Positions 55,512 through 64,000 of a stretch of 64,000 nucleotides of DNA are shown piece after piece. This DNA comes from Dacryopinax spathularia (taxonomy: Eukaryota > Basidiomycota > Dacrymycetes > Dacrymycetales > Dacrymycetaceae). The notes under the pieces were generated by a model, which saw only the letters and a list, made by a program, of their open reading frames with translations, did not search any database and was not told where the DNA came from. Position numbers and translations under genes: made by a program. Location of the stretch: NCBI GenBank assembly GCA_037974965.1, contig JBBPFI010000006.1:1054001-1118000 (forward strand), in the 5' to 3' direction. Each line of letters starts with the position of its first letter. Position 1 is the first letter of the stretch.

Positions 55512-56865
55512 ATGGAGACACTGCACTATTATGCCGACCAGGCACTCGCGGCGTGCAAGATGGTATGCTCTACTTCCACATGCCTCAGCGAAGAGTTGGG
55601 CGCTAATGAGGGTTGAACAGGTCCAGAACCGCGAAGTTGGCTGGTTGACCGTGAACCGCAAGGTGAGCCGTCAACTCCATACAGGCTGTAGTCCCCAGCT
55701 GACAAGTGACTGCAGACAGGGGAGTTCATCCGCGAACAGCAGCCTTTGGCGGAAAAGATCCGGTTGTTGATCTTGTTCAATCCGCTTGTTGGTGCGTCCT
55801 GCCCTTCACCGCCTATGTGTCCAGGAAGACAACGACTGACGGTGCATCGCAGAATGGGTGGACACGACCAACTTCTTCCGGCGATGGCTGCATAAGCGGG
55901 CTGATGAGGCTTGTACGTCCTCCCTTCACCTGATTGATGATGGGCCAAATTGGCTGACGCAGGATGTGCGACAGATTTCCGAGAAAGGAGTCCAGAGTCC
56001 AAGAAGCAGATTAAGCCCTTCATTGATTTCTTCCACATTAACATGAACGAGTTTGAGCCTTCTGATCCTGATGCGTACCCCGTGAGTCTCCTACCCAGGT
56101 CAGCGCCGGCTGAGGGAGACCCAGAAGCTGACACGCGGGACAGACATTCTACGACTTCTTCGTCCGTCCACACACACCCGAATCCCGTCCACTTGCAGCG
56201 CCCGACGACCCAACCGTAGCAGTCTGCGCCGCCGACTCTCGCCTAGTAGTATACGAAAGCGTTGCCGAATCACAAAAGATCTGGATCAAGGGTCGACATT
56301 TCTCGATCGCCAACCTCATCCTGGACAAGGTCGCCGCCCGGCCGTGGGATAATGGCGCTGTGGCGAGTTTCAGACTGAGCCCGCAGGATTACCATCGGTA
56401 TCATTCGCCTGTGAATGGGACGGTGAAGTGGTGGAAACAGCTTGATGGGCAGTATTATGCGGTGCGTTTGCCAGCGTAACTCAGATCGCGGCGATCGTTG
56501 CTGATAAAGCTGCGGTGAATCAGGTCGATCCCCTGGCGGTGACGTCCTCGGTCGATATCCTCACCGCCAACGCGAGGTCGGCATTCTGCATCTCCTCACC
56601 CGAGTTTGGCGAGGTCTTGTTCGTGGCCATCGGCGCTAACGAGGTAGGCACTGTCAAGCTCGCCGAGAAGGCCATGACGCCCGGTGCGGAGATCAAGAAG
56701 GGTGAAGAGGTCGGGATGTTCGAGTTTGGCGGGAGCAGCATCGTCATTGCTTTTGAGCCGGGCAGGATCCACTTTGACAAGGATCTGATCGAGTACTCAA
56801 AGAAGGCTATCCAGGTTGACGTTGAGGTCAATACCAGCATGGGAAAAGCGACGAAGACACTGTAG
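55512..56865 (+). CDS. Phosphatidylserine decarboxylase-like proenzyme, copy 2
   Basis: Seven exons (55512-55562, 55621-55662, 55716-55791, 55853-55912, 55975-56081, 56144-56461, 56524-56865), 331 residues. The first six exons have exactly the same lengths as in copy 1 (51, 42, 76, 60, 107, 318), and only the last differs. Key segments are kept: TFYDFFVRPHTPESRPLAAP, DYHRYHSPVNGTV, FCISSPEFGEVLFVAIGANE and MFEFGGSSIVIAFEPGRI. This is a tandem duplicate in the same orientation, with introns diverged but coding sequence well kept, so both copies look under selection. Confidence 0.88.
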
Positions 56866-58634
56866 AAGCAGGAGCTTCAGGTGTCGCCAGAGGGTGGGTC
56901 TGCAGATGACTGGAGGTTGGAGTAGGTTGCACACAAGATCGCATCGGACGATTCGTAGGCGAAGATGTAGTAGCATATATTGACGTATAATATGATGTAC
57001 ATACACGGCGATATTCCAGTGAATGGCTCCTCTTCTACTCAACAATCCATGTAAGGATAACCAACGGGAGGGCGTGTAGCGATTCAAGCTGGCAGGGAGC
57101 ACGCTACCGGCGAGTATATCGAGGGTAACGCACTAGCCAACGTGCCCCCAGGGGCGGATGGCGTGGGGGACGGCCGAAAGGGCGATATGGAGCGATATTG
57201 GGGAGAGACAGGAGGCGAGGTAGGGGAGGGAGACCCAACGATATCAGCGCGGGGATGGCCGAGCTGCAAGCGTGGAGGAGCCCACCGAAGAGGAGAAAGC
57301 GTGGAGGGGAGAAACAGCGATGTGGAAAGAAGGGATGGATCGCGGGTGTGTGATATCGTAAAGAGTGAAGCGAGAGGGGGGTGGAACGGGCGCGCGATGA
57401 GGGGCGGGTCAGCTGGAACGCTGGGAAAGGAGAGGATTCGATGTGTGACAGCGACAACGGTTGGAAGGGCGAAGGGGTGAGGCACCCAGTCGATGGGGGC
57501 CCGCTTGGGTCTGCGTCTGATCGGGACCAGAGTTGGGCGAGGTCCACACACAGCCCTTGGTCCCGAGCGACGGGGGACACGGGCGCGAGTTGAGAGTCAG
57601 CGGGGAGATAAAGAGGGCGACGACGACGGAGGAGAATGAGACGGGGGTGAGAAACAGGTCAGTCAGTCAGCAAGAACAAAATGGTGGAGCCCGGGCGCGG
57701 ACGAAGTTGATCGCGGGTCGACCGAGGGTTGCGGAACAGCGAGGCAGGTCAGCGGGCATCCTCCATTCCGCACTCGCCGAGGACGTCGATTGGACCACAC
57801 AGCGTGCGCAAGGGGGGCGTCTCGCCCGCCTGATCCAGCCACGCATGCACACAACATGCCCGCAGCACACAGTTCATCCGCAGGGTTCAGCGGCACTTTC
57901 CTTCCTTGCATGGGCGGTGTACAACGGTTACAGAACCTATCCCGGTCCGGGGACGACGAGGAAGAGGAGAGCCCAGGGGAGAAGGAACTTTGGGCTGCTG
58001 GGACGTTCGAAGACCCCAGGAGCGTGCAGACCGGAACGAGGCCCTATCTCACTGCCTATCACCCCGACGGGCAATAACGGTGCCGCGCGCGGCGACCAAT
58101 GACCCTCAGACACGAAAAAGCTGCGACGGGCGGCGTCATTGCCTCGCACCCTGGCGCAAACCATGGCCAGCGAGCACGCCAGGTTTCGTTCTGGCTCACC
58201 TCGATAATGATATAGGGCAACAATGATGATATGATGGAGTATGATACGATGGGGGCTGCGTTGGCGATGGGCGCTTTGTGCCACCGTCTGTGTAATGCCA
58301 ATGTCTGCATAGATACTCGCGAGGACGCCGTGTGCGCTATCGCAGAAGCGCACGAAGGAGCCTGCCCGTCAGAGTGCCGTGTGACGAGTCTGACGACGGG
58401 GCCCATGTTGCAGGCAGCAGTGGCTCGGCTCGCCGTCACGCCGGCTGTGGCAAAGGGTGGCCCCCCGTCCCTTCGCAGCCCACCCGCGCAGACCATCGCC
58501 CGCCCTCGCCCTCGTTCCCCTCTTTTACTTCCCCCTCCCCGTCTGGGTCCCTCCCCCTCGCTGTCCCCCTCTCCCCGTACACCACTTCCTCCCTTCATCC
58601 CCCCCTTCCCAGTTGGGACACACCCCCACCCAAC
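56866..58634. other. Long intergenic region upstream of CHD1
   Basis: 1.77 kb. Overlapping frames on both strands (for example 57084-57580 minus, 57533-58102 plus, 58059-58598 minus) show no domain, and none is favoured by splice signals. A purine-rich stretch lies at 57160-57480, and a strong C/T tract at 58500-58630 just before the CHD1 start, as in many fungal promoters. An unrecognised small gene cannot be ruled out. Confidence 0.4.
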
Positions 58635-61600
58635 ATGTCACTCATGTCAATGCTCAACCCGCCCTCACCGGCACCTCCCTCACCTGCGCCGGCACCACCG
58701 GCTCAGCCCGTAGAGCAGCCTCCGCCTCCGCCCGCGTCGACTGCCCCCGTCTCCACGGCACCGACAACTCATCCGCCGTCGACGGGCTCGCCACTTTCCT
58801 CGCTTCCCAACCTCAACTCACCTCGCTACTCAGACCAGTCAGCGGACGGGTCCCCCGACCCTGGTAGCACCATGGCTCCTGAGGTCTCGCCCACCAACAA
58901 GGCGAGCTCTTCCAGCGACAATGCTAGGGACGACGCCGACTACCAAGTCCAAACGGACGAGGACGAGTCTATGAGCGAGCTCACCGACGCTGAGGGCGAG
59001 AATGGTCCGCCTGCCATCGCGCTCGCTACTGCCGCTGCCAACGATGTTGCTGACAAGCGGCGACACGGTGAGACTAGCGCGGCTGAGGCTGCAAAGCTCG
59101 ACCCGGCACTCTATGGCCTTCGGCGATCCGTATGTCTCTTTACCTTCACAACACACATCTACGCGTACTAATGAACGTATATGCGCGTCTCTAGAGCCGC
59201 ACCGACCAGGTATGCTTCCGTAGCCACCTTCGCATATATCGTTACTTACCCAATTTGGCATGTCCAGTCATTTGACACACCCTCATCACCATCAGATGCA
59301 GACGACGAGACGGACGAGTCCGACGCGCCTCGCGCAACATCAAGACGGCCTGCGAAGAAGTCCAGGAAGTCTGGGTCAAGCAAGCCAAAATCGCGACCAA
59401 AGCGTACGCGGACCGCTTCATCACGTTCGCCTGTGCTCACATCTTTGCTTCAGTTCCTGTGCGGGCTAGATCACCTTCCGACGATGATAGCTACCATCCG
59501 AACGCACGAGAGGCTGCGCGCCTCAGCGCCAACGTCAAGAAGGCGCCGAACTACGTCGAGGAGCCTTCTGATCATGCCGACGACTTTTCCGAATCCGAGG
59601 TTGGCGTCTGGGCACATCAGTCTGATGTGGATATGGGTCCGTATCTTCTGATTTCATTCATGCTGGACGTTACCCTGACCGTGTTTCTAGAGGACAGCCA
59701 CGAAATCGAGAGTGTTTGGGGCTGGGAGCGAGATGAAGCTCACCTGAATGATCCCGAGGATCTGCCCTACGAGAACCTGCGCTTCCACATCAAGTGGAAG
59801 GGCTTCTCTCACCTGCACAACACCGAGGAGACCTACGAGTTCCTCAAGCGCTACAAGGGCTTGAAGCGGGTCGACAACTTCATCAAGCAAGTTCTGCAGC
59901 CGTACAATGCTGTGATGAAGCACGGTACTCGGGAAGAGATGGAAGCCGTCCAGATCGACCGGATGCGGAAACTCGAGGAAAGCGAGGGGTTCAAGGTTGT
60001 AGAGCGTATCTTGTCCGAGAGGCAGGGCGAGGAGGAGATTGAGTATTTCTGCAAGTGGAGGGGCTTGCAGTACCATGATTGTACTTGGGAGAGTGCGTAT
60101 CCGCCCCAGCCTGATTCCTGACAAGTTTCTGACGAGTCACCAGCCAAGAGCAACCTTGAAGCGTTGCCGGAGGGTCCAAAAGCCATAGAAGAATATTTCG
60201 CCCTGATAAATAGCCCATATGCGCCTCAGAACAGCCAGCATTACCCCGCAAACGCTCGGCCTCGGTACAACCCGATGAAGGAGGACCCGTCCTACCTGAA
60301 AAAGACGGGTGGCGAGCTCAAGCCCTTCCAACTTCATGGATTGAATTGGCTTCAGCACTTGTGGTCGAAAGGCGAGAATGGCATCTTGGCAGACGAGATG
60401 GGTCTTGGCAAGACGTGCGTTCCATTTTTTTTGTTCATCTATGTGGCCAGATAATTTACCATCGCACAGCGTTCAAACTGTTGCTTTCCTCTCTTGGCTT
60501 GTACATACCCGTCACCAGCACGGCCCATTCTGTGTTGTCGTGCCCCTGTCCACACTTCCTGCTTGGTGCGATCAGTTCAACGCATGGGCGCCCGACCTGC
60601 ACTGGGTGGTCTGGTACGGCAGCGCCCGCTCACGCGAAGTTATCCGCGAGTACGAGTTCTACACTGGACCCAAGGGCAACAGGAAACCGCGCTTCAACGT
60701 GCTCATCACAACATACGAGTACATCTTGAAGGACCGCGATATCCTGCAGAGCATCAAGTGGCAAGCGCTTGCAGTTGATGAAGCCCACCGGCTGAAGAAC
60801 AGTGATGCGCAGTTATACGAAACTCTGTTTGGTTTCAACTGCGCGTTCAAGTTGCTGATCACCGGCACACCGCTTCAGAACAGTATAAAGGGTACGCATA
60901 TCCACGTGACTGTGGCTTTCCTGTCTGACTCCCTGTGCAGAGCTGCTCGCTCTCATGCACTTCCTTGCGCCTGAGCGCTACTCTCTCAACACCGCTGCCG
61001 ACTACGAGCACGCCTCTCCTGAGGAGCAGCAGAAGTTCATCGAGCAACTACAAGATCAGCTTTCGCAGATGATGCTCCGGCGGCTCAAGAAGGATGTCGT
61101 GAAGGACATGCCTACCAAGTCTGAACGCATCCTTCGAGTAGAGATGTCCGCGCTGCAGCGGCATTACTACAAGAATATCTTGACGAAGAACTTTGCTGTT
61201 CTTAAGAACAAGGGCCCGACCGGCGGCCCTGGTCCGCAGATTAGTCTACTCAACATCGGTTAGCATCTCCTGACACATTTAGGCCGCATATATGCTGACA
61301 TGCGCATGCAGCAATGGAGCTGAAGAAAGCTGCCAACCACCCCTACTTGTTCGACGGCTGCGAGGAGCATTCTGACAACCCTGAAGAACAGCTGAAGGGG
61401 ATGGTCATGTCTAGCGGCAAGATGGTCCTGCTCGACAAGCTGCTCCACCGACTGAAGACGGACGGCCATCGCGTCCTCATCTTCAGCCAGATGGTCCGAC
61501 TCTTGGACATCCTTTCTGACTACCTCACCTTGCGCAACTATCAGCACCAACGTTTGGACGGTCAGTATATGCTATTCATTCTTGCCGGTTTTAGCTCATT

Positions 61601-64000
61601 TTGCATCGCAGGTACTGTGACCTCCGATACGCGGAGAAAGGCTATTGAGCACTTCAACGCTGAAGGGTCGCAAGACTTCGTCTTCTTGCTCTCCACCCGT
61701 GCTGGTGGGCTTGGCATCAACTTGGAGACTGCTGACACAGTCATCATCTTTGATGTATGCGCTTCACTGAGCCTTTTCCCCTTTGCCCGTGTCTGATGCG
61801 CAATCCCAGAGTGATTGGAACCCGCAAAACGACCTGCAGGCGATGGCCCGTGCCCATCGTATTGGCCAAAAGTCGCATGTCAGCGTATACCGTTTTGTCA
61901 GCAAGGACACCGTGGAGGAAGATGTCCTCCAGCGGGCAAAAGCCAAGATGGCTCTCGAGTACGCTGTTGTCGGCCAGACGGACACATCTGGCTTCACCGA
62001 CGACAAGAAGAAGAAGAAAGGCGAAGCGACCAGCAAGGACCAGGGCGATCCTCGGAACATGGACAAGGAAGAACTCAGCGCTATCCTCAAATATGGTGCT
62101 CAGAACATGTTCAAGAGCGACGACTCTCAGCAGACTCAGAAGCTCGCTGAGCTCGATCTTGATGATATTCTCAAGCATGCCGAGGACCACGAGACTGAGG
62201 CTGCTACTGCTGTCGGTTCCTCGTCTTTTGGTGGCGCCGAGTTCTTGCAATCTTTCTCCGCTATCAGCGATGTCAAGGCCGACATCGAATGGGAGGACAT
62301 CATCCCATTATCTGAACGTGAAAAGGCGGAGAAGGAGAAGGAAGAAGAGGAGCGGCGGAAGGAGGAGCAGAGGCTTGCTCAGGGTCGCAAGCGCGCTGCT
62401 GCTCAGGTGGCCCCAGGCGCATACGAGATCGATGGCGCTGCTCCTAGTCCGCCTGCTGGCAGTAAAAAGGGCAGCAAGAAGGATGCTAAGGCGAACAGTG
62501 CTAATGGCGCGCAGCGTAAGACGGCCGCTCAGAAGTCGATGGAACTGAAAGGCAAGTCATTCCCACTCATTCATGATGCCTTGATCTGACAAGGACTCCT
62601 TTTTAGAGCGCGATATCCGTGTCCTCATCCGTGGGCTGCAGAAGTGGGGCGATATCCGGTTACGGTTCGAGGACATCGTCAAGGAGGCACGTCTGGACGA
62701 CAAGAACAAGGACGTACTCTTGGCCACCGCCGACGAAGTCCAGAAGGTCTGCGAGGACGCGCTTGAGAAAAACCGGCAAGAGCGCCAGGCGCGCCAGGAA
62801 GCAGGCGAGGTCGTCCCGCCTCTGCAGAAGAGCAAAGCAGTTCTCGTTAGCTTCCGTGGAGTTCACAATATCAACGCCGACACCGTCGTCTCTCGCATCC
62901 GTGACTTGTCCCTCCTTCACAAGGAGCTCGAAAAGGTTCCCGATCCGTACTCGTGGCGGATCCCTGCGGAGCACCTTCGCCCGACTCTCAACTGGAACAA
63001 CAAGTGGGGTCCCGAAGATGATGCCATGCTCTTGGTCGGCGCTTGGAAACATGGCTTCGGCAATTGGGAAGCCATCCAAGTCGACCCGGCACTGAACCTT
63101 AACGGCAAGTTCTTCCTCGAAGAGGACAAGAAGGCTACGAAGACAGAAGGAAAAGCTGCAGACTCTTCCCAGGTTGAGGGGTCGCAACCACCTGACGCCA
63201 ACAAACTCATCCCGAACGCCATCCACCTTGTTCGTCGCGGTGATTATCTGCTCAACGTCCTGAGGGAGCAGCAGGAGAACATGAAAGCCATGCAGGCAAC
63301 CTTACGTGGAGCCAAGTTGGCCTCAACGACGAGCAAAGTCAAGACGGAGGCACCGCCGCCCCCTGTACCCGCTTCCTCATCCAAGAAGCGACCGTCCACG
63401 CCGGAACCTGCCGCGAGCGATCAGCCAAAGAAGAAGCAAAAGCGGCGACCCACGCCCACGTATACGGACTCCGAGTCATCCGACGAGGAGTGCGAATCCA
63501 TGGATGAGGGTGCTACCAAGGAAGAGCTGCGTCCTGTCAAGCAGTATCTCAAGCGCCTGCGTCACAACGATGACGAGGATCAGACGCGCGAAGAGAAAGT
63601 ACGGCATCTCAAAGAATGCCTTTCGAACATCGGCGGTCGTATTGATCAGGTCGTTGCCAACAAGGCCGCCAGTGGCGAGAACGCTCAGAAGTGGAAGAAG
63701 CATCTGTGGATGTAAGTGGCCTTCTCTTTCGATACGTGGCTCATATCTGACACTCGCCTTGCAGTTTCACCACATACTTCTGGCCCCGAGAGCACGTCAG
63801 CTGGAAGAAGCTCGAGGCTATCTATTCCAAGATGGCGGAGGCATCTCGGCCTTCTTTGAAGCGCTCTTCCGATTCGGCTGATGTGGACGAGCGCGATACG
63901 AAACGTCGCAAGACCGGTGGTGAGAAGGCCAACGGCAGTGGTCATGGGAAAGCCGCCCCAAAAACAAACGGACACGGCGTGTCCGTAAAGAAAGAGCCCA
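58635..64000 (+). CDS. CHD1: CHD1 chromatin remodeller, 3' end cut by the window
   Basis: Thirteen exons seen (58635-59129, 59195-59209, 59268-59403, 59454-59636, 59691-60092, 60144-60414, 60470-60891, 60941-61258, 61312-61560, 61612-61754, 61810-62551, 62607-63711, 63765-64000), about 1402 residues so far. CHD1 spaces nucleosomes behind RNA polymerase II. A disordered acidic lead is followed by tandem chromodomains ([59 protein letters not shown]). The Snf2 ATPase follows: [83 protein letters not shown]. The SANT/SLIDE part is near [20 protein letters not shown], then a C-terminal helical domain ([20 protein letters not shown]). Exon 2 is 15 bp, and the intron after exon 11 starts GCAAGT (GC-AG type). 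Confidence 0.95.

Noticed and set aside
56866-58634. Several frames of 100-180 codons upstream of CHD1
   Set aside because: They overlap on both strands, show no conserved-looking sequence, and follow base composition.

Overview
This window is nuclear DNA from a basidiomycete fungus, most likely Agaricomycotina. Genes are GC-rich and cut by many 45-60 bp introns with GTRNGY donors and CTRAY branch points. There is a CxC5/CxC6-KDZ transposase-type gene, a family typical of mushroom-forming fungi. Conserved genes include POL4, SLU7, CDC1/TED1, DCC1, PRMT1, ERO1, RVS161, a duplicated phosphatidylserine decarboxylase and CHD1. I cannot name the species.

Two compartments are visible. Bases ~0.8-19.7 kb are accessory. 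They hold one intact KDZ-type gene (1117-3396), five host-type genes of unknown function (A 3780-7007 minus; E 7668-9341 plus; B 10574-11320 plus; C 15035-17091 plus; D 17902-19052 minus), several minisatellites, and about 33 copies of a ~22-bp motif with core GATATCCATACACAC. I find that motif nowhere in the other ~44 kb. Several features form nested inverted pairs: palindromic blocks near 0.87 and 19.55 kb, a 60-bp minisatellite at 3.4-3.6 and 17.6-17.75 kb, and paralogous genes A and B with matching upstream DNA. I infer either one large KDZ-linked element carrying cargo genes or a long decayed palindrome. This is the best candidate for something undescribed.

Bases 20.5-64 kb are compact housekeeping DNA: a family X DNA polymerase, two HAD phosphatases either side of a BRI3-like gene, a small membrane protein, SLU7, CDC1/TED1, DCC1, a fungal DUF262 protein, PRMT1, a hybrid histidine kinase, ERO1, an NmrA-like reductase, a BRO1-domain protein, RVS161, a small secreted peptide, two tandem phosphatidylserine decarboxylases and CHD1, which runs off the right end. 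A young non-autonomous DNA transposon (43499-44876) with ~405-bp terminal inverted repeats and 8-bp target duplications lies 0.25 kb upstream of ERO1.

Exon coordinates come from splice signals read by eye. For each multi-exon gene the exon sum divides by three, except CHD1, which is cut by the window end. Starts are less certain than splice sites.
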